This document shows, piece by piece, positions 43,601-52,063 of a stretch of 64,000 bases of DNA (position 1 is the first letter of the stretch; the number at the start of each line of letters is the position of its first letter). Source of the DNA: Lachnospiraceae bacterium (GTDB lineage Bacteria > Bacillota > Clostridia > Lachnospirales > Lachnospiraceae); the NCBI GenBank assembly GCA_910575035.1, contig CAJTDL010000004.1:62001-126000 (forward strand). Direction: 5' to 3'. Under the pieces are notes generated by a model. The model saw only the letters and a program-made list of their open reading frames with translations, was not told the origin of the DNA and searched no databases. The position numbers and the translations under genes are program-made.

Positions 43601-44920
43601 TTATTTCTGCGCTGTCTTCCAGTCCTTATTATACTTATGCTCGTCTACTGTAAGCACCAGCAGCACGTTTACAATTGCCACACATGCAAACACAAGGTAA
43701 GCAAAGCGGATCTGCCCGCCGGTAAGAAGCTGGACCACTCCGTTTACTGCAAAGCACAAAGCTGTAATCGCCCCCTGGATTGGGAAGATAACACTGTTCA
43801 CCTTATCAAATCCCTGCCGCCCAAAAATGGAAGTAGGCAAAGATGTCGTAAAGTTTGCAGAGCCGCCGATACCCATAGCGATCATAAACAAGGAAGCATA
43901 AACAAGCGGGGTGACGCTGTCCACTGCCGTAAAGTTCAGCAGCAATGCGATTGCATACCAAATTCCGAACAGTACCATAGTTTTCTTTGTGCCGACTTTT
44001 TCATCAATAACGCCAACCAGCCAAGAACCTACAACGCCGCCCAATGCCAGGATTGTCATAACGTTCATAGCCGTCTGCTGTGAGAACCCAAGCTCTACAT
44101 TACGCAGCACCAGCTGGCTCATAACGCCTACGGAGCAGATCTGGAAGAAGCCGGTCGTGATGGCTGCCAGCCATAATTCCTTGGTAGCCAATAATTTTCC
44201 AGTGCTCCAGCCGCCATCCCCATTGGCTGAGCTGTGGTCATATTCTTCCTGGAATACTTTGTCAGAAACGTTATCTGGGTTCATATCACGTTCTTCTGGG
44301 GTATTGCGGATCAAAATCATGCCTAAAATACCGATCACAACGGCCGCAATGCCAATTGGCACAACGCCCATGCCGATATTTTTCAGTACAGTAGGCCCGA
44401 TTAAGATAGAAACAAGCTGTACATAGAAAGCGGAAGCCAGGTTATGGCCCATAGTGGTATAGCCCATAACAATACCTTTTTTCTTTGGGAACCAGTTTGC
44501 CACCAAAGTTCCGCCTGCCACATAGCCAGCAGACATGATGCCGCCGTATACAAAACACATGGCAACACAGTACATAGGAACGCTTCCTGCATTACAGGCA
44601 ACAATATAGGAAATGCCTGCGATAATCGTGAAGATACCAGAAGTCATCCTGGGGCCGATTTTATGGTTTACCTGCCCGGCGATAATGAAGAATACCACGC
44701 CTACCAGGCCAGCCACAGAGTTCATATTCATAATCACCCCAGTTTCCACGCCCAGGGCGGCTGCCACATTTGGAGCAGAAATATTGGAGCCGTCATTGCA
44801 CATGCCCACATAAAGGAAAAACATTAACAGACAATAGAAAATGGTGATCCATCCCCATATGCCAAAACGAAAAATAGAATTTTTATTGCCATCTGGCAGG
44901 TTATTTACTTTTTTATTCAT
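43601..44920 (-). CDS. MFS transporter, OFA (oxalate:formate antiporter-like) family
   Basis: This 439-residue carrier has about 12 membrane spans in two six-span halves with a central cytosolic loop (about 190-225, acidic and Ser/Gly-rich). The first half has GVETGVIMNMNSVAGLVGVV and the loop-2 region 'GQVNHKIGPRMTSGIFTII'; such features fit OFA family anion carriers. Its place in the island suggests uptake of the aromatic substrate or exchange with an acid product. AAGGAGAG sets the ATG at 44920. A hairpin with a T-run separates it from the upstream hydrolase gene. Confidence 0.85.
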   Translation of the reverse strand: MNKKVNNLPDGNKNSIFRFGIWGWITIFYCLLMFFLYVGMCNDGSNISAPNVAAALGVETGVIMNMNSVAGLVGVVFFIIAGQVNHKIGPRMTSGIFTIIAGISYIVACNAGSVPMYCVAMCFVYGGIMSAGYVAGGTLVANWFPKKKGIVMGYTTMGHNLASAFYVQLVSILIGPTVLKNIGMGVVPIGIAAVVIGILGMILIRNTPEERDMNPDNVSDKVFQEEYDHSSANGDGGWSTGKLLATKELWLAAITTGFFQICSVGVMSQLVLRNVELGFSQQTAMNVMTILALGGVVGSWLVGVIDEKVGTKKTMVLFGIWYAIALLLNFTAVDSVTPLVYASLFMIAMGIGGSANFTTSLPTSIFGRQGFDKVNSVIFPIQGAITALCFAVNGVVQLLTGGQIRFAYLVFACVAIVNVLLVLTVDEHKYNKDWKTAQK

Positions 44921-45014
44921 TACATTCTCTCCTTCTAAGTTAATTGAGGTTTTCTGCACGCCAGAAGAAACAGAGAAAGGGAGGAAATCTGACGTGGTTT
45001 ATACCTAAGGGCGT

Positions 45015-45061
45015 AAAAATAGCAGGAAGGCCATGGAAACGTCCTGTATGACCTTCCCGCT
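45015..45061 (-). terminator. Internal terminator/attenuator between the ring hydrolase and MFS genes
   Basis: On the minus strand AGCGGGAAGG pairs with CCTTCCTGCT (one wobble) around a 21-nt loop and is followed by ATTTTT. It lies in the 250-bp gap after the hydrolase and before the transporter. It could lower downstream expression or mark two transcripts. The rest of the gap has no gene. Confidence 0.6.
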
Positions 45062-45170
45062 TCTCTATGGCCTGTGGAATCTTACAGGGTATCCATAGTT
45101 GTTTTGTATATTGCGGTTATAAAGATGCTGTATTATTCTGAGCAGTTATTGCAGGGGAACGATAGCTGCC

Positions 45171-46178
45171 TTATTTATTGCGGTTGAAAAGGCGCTGCAT
45201 ATACTCTAAGCAGCTGTCGCCGTTGCCTTCTGCCTCGCCGTAGCCTGTGCCGCCATACTTATAGGTGCGGTCCGGTACATTTTCCAGCTGGTCTTCGTCA
45301 ATGTAAGCAACGCAGCGGGCCATGCAGCCATCGCCCATGTACCAGCGAAGCGGGAAGCAGAAGAACTGGAACCATTTGCCGGCTGGGATCTTATCCAGGT
45401 CGCCGCCAAGGTTTTCCACGCCTACGATGCCGTGTCCAAGCATTTCCTTATGGCAGGGCTCCCATGTGCCCCAGATGCCGATGTTTTCCAGATCGCCGAA
45501 TTTCTCATCATAGGCAGCCTGGCCATGGATGCGTATATATTCTTCTTTGTCAAATTCAGCGTAAGCTTCTTCGCCAAACAGCTCTTTGTATTCTTCTGTG
45601 ATTGGGCGTCCGGTAGCGCCTAACAGGTTCATACGGGTCATTCCATTGTTGCCCATAGCGGTGTGCAGTGGATGGTCAAGAGCCTGGCCGTCCATAGCAA
45701 CACATTTTAATTTATTCTTTACAAACCATTTTCCTGCGTCTACGCCGGTGCCTGCCGCATAGTGATAGTATGCCTTGGAATCATCAAACAGGCGGTGCAT
45801 CCCAGTATTCAAGCAAAGTACCTTTCCTTCCAGGTCAGCCTGGCTGATGCCATATTTTTCACAGGCTGCATCCAGGTGCTTGTCTGTGATCAGCCCCCAG
45901 GGCTCAATGTCAATTTTCAAAACGATAGCCTCGCCAGTATAAGCGTCAATTGGCATTTCATGGGTATAACGGGCACGTTTCCCATCAAATTCGTATTCCA
46001 TTACGTGGCGGGGGGCGTCACAGTGTGTCCCAGTATGCATAGTGCAGGTGATTTTCTGTGTAAGAACCCCACCTTTTGCCATAGTATGGGCGCTGTCTAC
46101 TACTGGCTTGTCAAAATAAGGCCAACGTGGGATTTCAGCGCTGAATGGATGTGTTAAATCTACATATACTTTGCTCAT
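45171..46178 (-). CDS. Cyclase/kynurenine-formamidase-like metallohydrolase; proposed dihydrophloroglucinol cyclohydrolase
   Basis: This 335-residue member of the 'cyclase' metal-dependent hydrolase family carries the signature HTGTHCDAPRH (48-58), which binds Mn or Zn. Family members hydrolyse C-N or C-C bonds in small cyclic compounds (kynurenine formamide, isatin, cyclohexanediones). In this context it would hydrolyse the 1,3-diketone ring of dihydrophloroglucinol to 3-hydroxy-5-oxohexanoate. It is about 100 residues longer than formamidases, with an extra C-terminal part (FQFFCFPLRWYMGDGCMAR region). AAGGAG precedes the ATG. Assignment to the specific substrate is by context. Confidence 0.8.
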   Translation of the reverse strand: MSKVYVDLTHPFSAEIPRWPYFDKPVVDSAHTMAKGGVLTQKITCTMHTGTHCDAPRHVMEYEFDGKRARYTHEMPIDAYTGEAIVLKIDIEPWGLITDKHLDAACEKYGISQADLEGKVLCLNTGMHRLFDDSKAYYHYAAGTGVDAGKWFVKNKLKCVAMDGQALDHPLHTAMGNNGMTRMNLLGATGRPITEEYKELFGEEAYAEFDKEEYIRIHGQAAYDEKFGDLENIGIWGTWEPCHKEMLGHGIVGVENLGGDLDKIPAGKWFQFFCFPLRWYMGDGCMARCVAYIDEDQLENVPDRTYKYGGTGYGEAEGNGDSCLEYMQRLFNRNK

Positions 46179-46285
46179 AATAAAAATCTCCTTTTCCTTT
46201 TTTCCGAATATTTTTTAGGAAGTTCAAATCATTATTTCATACAGTACTTATACCAACTCAAAATCAATTCAAATTTTAGAAGCCT

Positions 46286-46332
46286 GGGCACAGGGCCTTA
46301 ATGCTGGCAGACATTGCAGGATCCATGTGCCC
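46286..46332 (-). other. Inverted repeat between SDR and hydrolase genes
   Basis: GGGCACA (46286-46292) and TGTGCCC (46326-46332) form a perfect 7-bp pair around 33 nt, in the 207-bp spacer. No U-run follows. It could be an RNA stem or a regulator site. No gene is seen in the spacer. Confidence 0.35.
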
Positions 46333-46385
46333 TATAATCATTACATGAAAGAAAGCCTACATGAATACGTAAAATTTAAGTAAGG

Positions 46386-47180
46386 TTAGCAAGCCCAGTA
46401 GCCGCCGGTTGCGTCATAATTTCCGCCAGTGAGGAAGTCAGAAGCGGGAGATGCCAGCATGATGGCAAGGCCAACAAAGTCATAGGGCTCGCCCAGCCTG
46501 CCGATTGGCAGACGTTTCAGGAAGTTCTGGTATACAGCGGATTCTGGGTCGAACATCCACTCTGTCAAATCAGAACGGAATACCGTAGGATTGATAGAGT
46601 TTACATTAATCTTGTATTTCGCAGATAAGTCGCATGCCATGGACTGGATCATCAGGTCGCAGGCGCCCTTGGAAGCGCAGTAGCCAGTATAGCCAGCCAT
46701 GCCCATTTTGGAACGTGCAGAGGAAACAACCACAATCTTGCCCCCATTGCCTTGTTCTGCCATCTGCTCTGCACAGGCCTTGCATACCACATAAACGCTC
46801 TTCAAGTCAGCGTCCATGATGTACTGCCAATCCTCTACAGATTGCTCCATAATGTTCTGCGGCTTGTTGTAGCCATGGGCTACAGCCAGGATATCCAGCT
46901 TGCCGTAGGTGTCTACTGCAAACTTCACGATCCTGTCCACATCTTCGTTTTTGGATGGGTCGCCGGCAATCAAAGCACATTCTCCGCCTTCATGGGCGAT
47001 CTGCTCTGCGACAGCGTTCAGCTTATCAGCGTTACGGCCGGTAATCACTACCTTTGCTCCGCTCATAGCGTATGCAACGGCGATTGCGCCGCCTAATGCC
47101 CCGGTTGCTCCGGTTACAATAGCTACTTTATCTTTAATAGAAAACAGATTTTCTACAAATTCTCTTTGTACGTTGACCAT
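46386..47180 (-). CDS. SDR family oxidoreductase; proposed phloroglucinol reductase
   Basis: This 264-residue classical short-chain dehydrogenase has the cofactor loop TGATGALG (23-30) and ITGRN (46-50; Arg after the second strand suggests NADPH). The catalytic S153/S154 and Y167xxxK171 are present. The usual NNAG structural motif is replaced by AVAHGY, an oddity. Phloroglucinol reductases of anaerobes are NADPH-dependent SDRs that reduce the tautomeric triketone to dihydrophloroglucinol. The adjacent ring hydrolase supports this. By sequence alone it would be called gluconate 5-dehydrogenase-like. AAGGAGGAG precedes the ATG. Confidence 0.75.
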   Translation of the reverse strand: MVNVQREFVENLFSIKDKVAIVTGATGALGGAIAVAYAMSGAKVVITGRNADKLNAVAEQIAHEGGECALIAGDPSKNEDVDRIVKFAVDTYGKLDILAVAHGYNKPQNIMEQSVEDWQYIMDADLKSVYVVCKACAEQMAEQGNGGKIVVVSSARSKMGMAGYTGYCASKGACDLMIQSMACDLSAKYKINVNSINPTVFRSDLTEWMFDPESAVYQNFLKRLPIGRLGEPYDFVGLAIMLASPASDFLTGGNYDATGGYWAC

Positions 47181-47226
47181 AGTTATGCTCCTCCTTGATC
47201 TTTTAGAAGTAAGATATGCCTTGGGT

Positions 47227-47577
47227 TTAAGCGTCCGGATAATTGATGATCACCAGCATTTTAGCTGGCTTTCCGCTCTCATTTTTCAAGCCGCGCCCTT
47301 CGTTTGGCGGGAAGCTGATGCTCTCATTTGCATGGATAACATATTTATTGCCATCTTTGTCTGTAACCGTCATTTCACCTTCCAGAACATAATAAACCTT
47401 TTCCAGTGGGTTGTCTTCGTAAGCCCAGTCAGCTCCTCCGTCCGCCTCAAACTCGGAAACGCCGATCCAGAATTTGCCTGCCCCTGTCTCATCCTTGCCA
47501 TGGTAACGCTTGCAGGTTACGCCAAAGTGTCCAGGCGGAAAATAAGGTTCCAGTTCTTCATAAGTTCTTTTAATCAT
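47227..47577 (-). CDS. Small cupin-domain protein
   Basis: This 116-residue single-domain cupin has the jelly-roll segments [18 protein letters not shown] (motif 1 region) and '[18 protein letters not shown]' (motif 2 region). The typical metal His residues are largely missing: motif 1 has no HxH and motif 2 has Pro-Asn-Glu-Gly instead of the usual His. It may therefore bind a ligand rather than catalyse a metal reaction. It is the first gene of the minus-strand operon, 47 bp before the SDR. AAAGGAG precedes the ATG at 47577. Its role in the pathway is unknown; a ring-tautomer or binding role is speculation. Confidence 0.75.
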   Translation of the reverse strand: MIKRTYEELEPYFPPGHFGVTCKRYHGKDETGAGKFWIGVSEFEADGGADWAYEDNPLEKVYYVLEGEMTVTDKDGNKYVIHANESISFPPNEGRGLKNESGKPAKMLVIINYPDA

Positions 47578-47637
47578 AACAGTACTCCTTTCAATAAATA
47601 AATATATTATTTTGATTTGGTGGGATATTTTACAGTT

Positions 47638-47653
47638 ACACATTGGCTTGTGT
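47638..47653. promoter_or_regulatory. Candidate operator near the catabolic operon start
   Basis: ACACA-TTGGCT-TGTGT is a short inverted repeat about 60-75 bp before the cupin gene, close to where the operon promoter should be (a weak TCAACA-18-TAAAAT pair on the minus strand overlaps it). It is a candidate binding site for the divergent HxlR regulator. Confidence 0.35.
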
Positions 47654-47775
47654 TGATATAGTTATAAAACAGAATAAAAATTTCCACAAGAAGGCACTTT
47701 CTAGTAATTTAGACGGAAAACAGAAGGGTAATTTCCTTTTAGTGTCTGAAAATATCGACAAATTTTTGATAAAAA

Positions 47776-47787
47776 ATTATGCATAAT
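47776..47787. promoter_or_regulatory. Palindrome in the divergent control region
   Basis: ATTATGCATAAT is a perfect 12-bp palindrome in the middle of the 383-bp region between the divergent cupin and HxlR genes; ATGCATAA recurs near 47828. A 13-bp direct repeat TTTCTGATTTTTT lies at 47860-47872 and 47875-47887. Any of these could be the regulator site. No gene is seen in this AT-rich stretch. Confidence 0.4.
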
Positions 47788-47960
47788 ACACAAAAATAGA
47801 GAATATTTTGGCAGGGATATAAAAAGATGCATAAAAAGTAAGGGGAAATATTGTGCAAATTTCTGATTTTTTGATTTCTGATTTTTTCCAATGACAAATA
47901 TGTTAGAATAAAGACAGAGGAGACAATATGGAGTGATAAAATGGAGGAGGTACTTACACA

Positions 47961-48422
47961 ATGGCGAGAGAATGCTTTGACAAACCAACAAACCCATATC
48001 ATTATGCCCTGCATTGCATCAGCGGGAAATGGAAAATGGTGATCTTACACGAGGTCTATACGTTTGGAAGGCTAAAATTCAACTATACACGGAGAGTGCT
48101 TCCCATTACGGAAAAGGTTCTGAGCCAACAGCTGAAGGAACTTTGCGATGATGGGATCATACAGCGTATCGTGGATGGGAACCAATTCCCGCCGGAAGTG
48201 AAATATGTGCTTACAAAATCTGGGGAACAGCTTCTGCCGGTATTGGACACGCTGTATATCTGGAGTATCCGGCAGATGCATGAAAAGGGCATTCCAATTG
48301 ACACAGATGCCTTTGTGGTACATAAATCGGAAAAGTATTTGGATGCGTTATGGGATATTATGAAATCCAATGGGTTTCAGCCTGAGGTGGAGATTGAACG
48401 GGGGAAGAAGAAATATAGATAG
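47961..48422 (+). CDS. HxlR-family transcriptional regulator
   Basis: This 153-residue winged-helix protein begins with CFDKPTNPYHYALHCISGKWK, an HxlR-type N-terminus with the conserved Cys and GKWK. It continues with LPITEKVLSQQLKELCDDGII (recognition helix) and VKYVLTKSGEQLLPVL (wing). HxlR proteins sense aldehydes, thiols or aromatic metabolites. Divergent orientation from the catabolic operon suggests that it controls it. GGAGGAGG lies 12 bp before the ATG. The extra C-terminal 50 residues beyond the core may form a dimer or ligand region. Confidence 0.92.
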   Translation: MARECFDKPTNPYHYALHCISGKWKMVILHEVYTFGRLKFNYTRRVLPITEKVLSQQLKELCDDGIIQRIVDGNQFPPEVKYVLTKSGEQLLPVLDTLYIWSIRQMHEKGIPIDTDAFVVHKSEKYLDALWDIMKSNGFQPEVEIERGKKKYR

Positions 48423-49277
48423 GGTAGACGGGTTTAGAAGAGGGTGCTGCTGTATGGTGGCTCCGTTTATTGTTGGGGGCTTGGCGATTCTGTATGCATA
48501 CGGATGGGCGCTTAGTCACCATCCATGGCTTCATGCGCGCCTTTTGGGGACATTCATGTCCCCAAATCCTGGGTTCAAGGCAGAAAGCCAAGAACTTCTA
48601 GCTTTTCTCTGAAGTCACAGCAGCAGGGAACAGCTTCTGCTCCCCGCTGGCATTGGATAGCGGAAAGGTTATTTACTTAAACTTCGCACATAGATTTAGC
48701 CTACGCACTTTGAAAATCCAATACCTGGCAGTTATTTCGTTATCTTAGCAGCCATTGCATCGTAAGATAAGGAATTATATTCCTTGATGAGGTTCAGGTA
48801 GCTTTTACTTACCATAAAGAAAACTTCGCTATCCCAGCCGCGCCCAGGCGGTAGCTAAGCCATCCCCGCGCCCAGGCGGATCCTTGTCATCCCTGCTCCC
48901 TGTCTGTTAATCCCTTAAGTTACTGACATTGAGAAAAAAGCAGGGATTTTTGTGATTAATTTGTGTTTTATTGCAGGAAACCTTTCCATTTGTCTGAAAA
49001 TGTGATATCCTAAGTAAATTGAGGTAACTATTCAGAACCAATGTCAGCAGCATAAGGCAGGGAATTTTTTTCTTGGCTTACAGTCTGGGGAAATGAAGAC
49101 AGGGGAGGGTTTCTTAGCAGTTCACTGAACTGTCTGGGATTTGCGGGCAAGGAAGTATGCAGAATCTGCGGAGTTACTGACATTTTTTTAGCATACCTGT
49201 TTCCATGGAGCCTGGATAGTTATAGATGAAGTAATTAGTTATATTATATATGTCTTTAGAAAGAAAGGTAAAAATCT
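48423..49277. other. 855-bp gene-poor spacer with degenerate repeats
   Basis: No convincing gene is seen. Features noticed: a perfect hairpin TTTGGGGACA-TTCA-TGTCCCCAAA (48543-48566); an inverted partner of the 5680-5701 block (48909-48930); GTAAGATAAGGAA (48762-48774), also at 5786; two direct GCGCCCAGGCGG units near 48840 and 48871; and GTTACTGACATT again at 49173-49184. AACTATTCAG at 49026 recurs at 54972. The spacer looks like an accumulation of decayed mobile sequence at the island border. Confidence 0.5.
48543..48566 (+). terminator. Hairpin downstream of the HxlR gene
   Basis: TTTGGGGACA and TGTCCCCAAA form a perfect 10-bp stem with a TTCA loop about 120 bp after the HxlR stop codon. 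It lacks a U-run, so termination is possible but not certain. Confidence 0.4.
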
Positions 49278-50510
49278 ATGAAAAAGAAAACAGTATTATT
49301 CCTGGCGGCAGCCTGTACACTGGCTTTGATGGGCGGATGCGGGGATAAAAACAGCAATGCGCAAAAAGAAAATACAACAGAGGGCTCCCAGGCGGAGAAT
49401 ACGGAGGGGAAAGCGGATGAGGGCACAGAAGCCAGTGATTCCTCTGGCACAGTAAGCGATGTGAAATACGATGCCTCTGAATATGTAGAGGTTGGGCAGT
49501 ATGAAGGCTTGAAGATTACACTGGGTACCTATGATGTGACGGACGAAGAAGTGCAGTCTAATATAGAATCCATGCTTTATAATTATCCTGCCTATGAGGA
49601 TCTGGATAAAGACACTGTGGAGAATGGGGATACGGTTAATATTGATTATGAAGGAATCAAGGATGGGGTGGCATTCGATGGGGGGACTGCCCAGGGCGCA
49701 TATTTGGAGATTGGCTCCGGGAGCTTTATTGAGGGCTTTGAAGAGGGGCTGGTGGGCAAAAAAGTAGGGGAGGAGGTATCGCTGGACCTGACCTTTCCTG
49801 AAACTTACCAGAATGAGGAACTGGCTGGGCAGGCAGTGGTGTTTCATGTGAAAATCAATAAGATTGTGAACAAAATTGATATGACCTATGATAAATTGAC
49901 GGATCAATATGTCCTGGACAATTTTTCAGTCCAGGGATATGAAACTGTAGAGGATTTCAAAAAGGGCATTAAGGAGCAGCTGGAGACTAACAATGAATCC
50001 ACAAAGGCTATGGATATCCAGGATGCAATCTTTGATAAGCTGGGGGAGACATGCAAAGTCAAAAGCTTTCCGGATGGCCTTCTGGAGAAGAGCGTGGCAG
50101 AATATATCGAACAGTTCAAGGCAGGCCTGCAGGCCAATTATGGGATGGAGCTGGAGGAATATTTGCAGAGCCTGGGCACTTCAGAAGAAGATTTTAACAA
50201 ACAGGCAGAAGAATATATGCAGACAAGCCTGACCAACCAGCTGATCTTAGAGGCCATTGCCAAGAAAGAGAACATTGTTGTGGATGAGGAAGGGCTATCA
50301 GAGTATATGCAGGGCATTGTGGCAGATTATGGCTATGAAAGCGAGGAGGCTCTGGTGGAGCAGTATGGGGAAGAATATGTACAGAATGCATACTTGACCA
50401 CAAAGACACTGGAGATGATTACAGAAGCAGCGGATATCTCTTATGATGCAAACGCTGGGCAGGAAGATACGGCAGAAGATTCTTCCCAGGATGATTCTGT
50501 GGCAGAATAA
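49278..50510 (+). CDS. Trigger-factor-like FKBP lipoprotein (secreted foldase)
   Basis: This 410-residue protein has a lipoprotein signal (lipobox LMGGC, Cys about 21), an acidic Ser/Thr/Glu linker (25-58), and an FKBP domain (about 110-195; VNIDYEGIKDGVAFDGG, FIEGFEEGLVG). Its C-terminal helical chaperone domain (200-390) is like that of trigger factor. The N-terminal ribosome-docking domain (GFRxGK loop) is missing. It should therefore fold proteins on the outer face of the membrane, the way PrsA does, while keeping the trigger-factor chaperone arms. AAAGAAAGG precedes the ATG. asnS follows closely. The canonical cytosolic tig is at 7209. Confidence 0.88.
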   Translation: MKKKTVLFLAAACTLALMGGCGDKNSNAQKENTTEGSQAENTEGKADEGTEASDSSGTVSDVKYDASEYVEVGQYEGLKITLGTYDVTDEEVQSNIESMLYNYPAYEDLDKDTVENGDTVNIDYEGIKDGVAFDGGTAQGAYLEIGSGSFIEGFEEGLVGKKVGEEVSLDLTFPETYQNEELAGQAVVFHVKINKIVNKIDMTYDKLTDQYVLDNFSVQGYETVEDFKKGIKEQLETNNESTKAMDIQDAIFDKLGETCKVKSFPDGLLEKSVAEYIEQFKAGLQANYGMELEEYLQSLGTSEEDFNKQAEEYMQTSLTNQLILEAIAKKENIVVDEEGLSEYMQGIVADYGYESEEALVEQYGEEYVQNAYLTTKTLEMITEAADISYDANAGQEDTAEDSSQDDSVAE

Positions 50511-50576
50511 AATATTGTGGGGGCTTTCTGGAGCGCCAGGATCCAGGCGGCCCATAGGAAAGGAATGGAGAAAATT

Positions 50577-51968
50577 ATGGAATTAACGAATATCAAAGAC
50601 TTATATCGCAGAAAAGAAGAATATCTGGAACGGGAAGTGGCCATCGGCGGCTGGGTAAGGAGTATCCGCAATTCCAAGAATTTTGGTTTTATCGTGGTAA
50701 ATGACGGCACTTTTTTTGAGCCGCTCCAGGTGGTGTACCATGACAAGCTCCCTAATTTTTCCGAGGTAGAGAAGCTAAATGTAGGCGCGGCAATTATTGC
50801 CAAAGGGAAGCTGGTGCCAACTCCCCAAGCGAAGCAGCCTTTTGAGATCCAGGCGGAGGAGATCCTTGTGGAAGGCCAGTCCACGCCAGACTACCCGTTA
50901 CAGAAAAAGCGCCATAGCTTTGAGTATTTAAGGACGATTTCCCATCTGCGCCCGCGCACCAATACCTTTGAGGCAGTATTCCGTGTGCGGTCTTTGATCG
51001 CCTATGCCATCCACAAATTTTTCCAGGAAAGGGATTTTGTGTATGTGCATACGCCGCTGATTACAGGAAGCGACTGTGAGGGCGCAGGGGAAATGTTCCA
51101 GGTAACGACACTGGATCTGGAGAATGTGCCCAAGTCCCAGGATGGATCCATAGATTTCGCACAGGATTTTTTTGGAAAGCCCACCAACCTGACGGTAAGC
51201 GGGCAGCTTAATGGGGAAACCTATGCCATGGCCTTTAAGAATATTTATACCTTTGGCCCCACCTTCCGTGCGGAAAATTCCAACACGACCCGTCATGCAG
51301 CAGAATTTTGGATGATAGAGCCGGAAATTGCCTTTGCGGACTTAGAGGATGATATGATGCTGGCAGAGGCTATGCTGAAGTATATTATAGCCTATGTGCT
51401 GGAGCATGCACCAGAAGAAATGCAGTTTTTCAACCATTTTGTGGATAAGGGGCTTTTGGACCGCCTGCACCATGTGATGGAATCGGAATTTGCCCATGTG
51501 ACTTATACCGAGGCAGTTGAGATTCTGGAAAAGAACAATCAGGACTTTGAGTACAAGATGTCCTGGGGGGCGGACCTTCAGACGGAGCATGAGCGGTATT
51601 TGACAGAAGAGGTGTTTAAGCGGCCGGTATTCGTGACAGATTACCCCAAGGATATCAAGGCGTTTTATATGAAGCAGAATCCAGATGGTAAGACAGTGGC
51701 GGCTGTAGACTGTTTGGTGCCAGGCATTGGGGAGATTATTGGGGGGAGCCAGAGGGAAGATGATTATGGGAAGCTATGCCAGCGGATGGATGAGCTGGGG
51801 CTGAAGAAAGAGGATTATGATTTTTATCTGGACTTGCGTAAATATGGGTCTGCACGCCATGCAGGGTTTGGGCTTGGCTTTGAGCGCTGTGTGATGTATC
51901 TGACAGGGATGACGAATATCCGGGATGTGGTGCCGTTTCCGCGGACGGTGAAGAATTGTGAATTATAG
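50577..51968 (+). CDS. asnS: Asparaginyl-tRNA synthetase
   Basis: This class IIb synthetase charges tRNA-Asn. The 463-residue protein has an N-terminal OB-fold anticodon-binding domain (about 15-105; [19 protein letters not shown]). Motif 2 is [19 protein letters not shown] and motif 3 [15 protein letters not shown] with [10 protein letters not shown], typical of AsnS rather than AspS (archaeal-type Asp enzymes lack this pattern). The start at 50577 follows GGAGAAAATT; an upstream extension from 50517 is rejected. It lies 66 bp after the lipoprotein gene. No T-box leader is seen. Confidence 0.96.
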   Translation: MELTNIKDLYRRKEEYLEREVAIGGWVRSIRNSKNFGFIVVNDGTFFEPLQVVYHDKLPNFSEVEKLNVGAAIIAKGKLVPTPQAKQPFEIQAEEILVEGQSTPDYPLQKKRHSFEYLRTISHLRPRTNTFEAVFRVRSLIAYAIHKFFQERDFVYVHTPLITGSDCEGAGEMFQVTTLDLENVPKSQDGSIDFAQDFFGKPTNLTVSGQLNGETYAMAFKNIYTFGPTFRAENSNTTRHAAEFWMIEPEIAFADLEDDMMLAEAMLKYIIAYVLEHAPEEMQFFNHFVDKGLLDRLHHVMESEFAHVTYTEAVEILEKNNQDFEYKMSWGADLQTEHERYLTEEVFKRPVFVTDYPKDIKAFYMKQNPDGKTVAAVDCLVPGIGEIIGGSQREDDYGKLCQRMDELGLKKEDYDFYLDLRKYGSARHAGFGLGFERCVMYLTGMTNIRDVVPFPRTVKNCEL

Positions 51969-52063
51969 AGGGTAAAGGGGCTAAGTACGCCTAATGCCCG
52001 GAATTTAAAGCCATACAGAGAAGAGCAGTATATGGGGGAGCTTCTTTGTATGGCTTTTTGCGG

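Noticed and set aside
46386-47180. Gluconate 5-dehydrogenase
   Set aside because: This is the default label for such SDRs, but no sugar-acid genes are nearby and the NNAG motif is altered. Context favours a ring-ketone reductase.
48370-48612. Possible 80-residue gene overlapping the end of the HxlR gene
   Set aside because: It overlaps the regulator in another frame, has no ribosome binding site, and spans a perfect hairpin.
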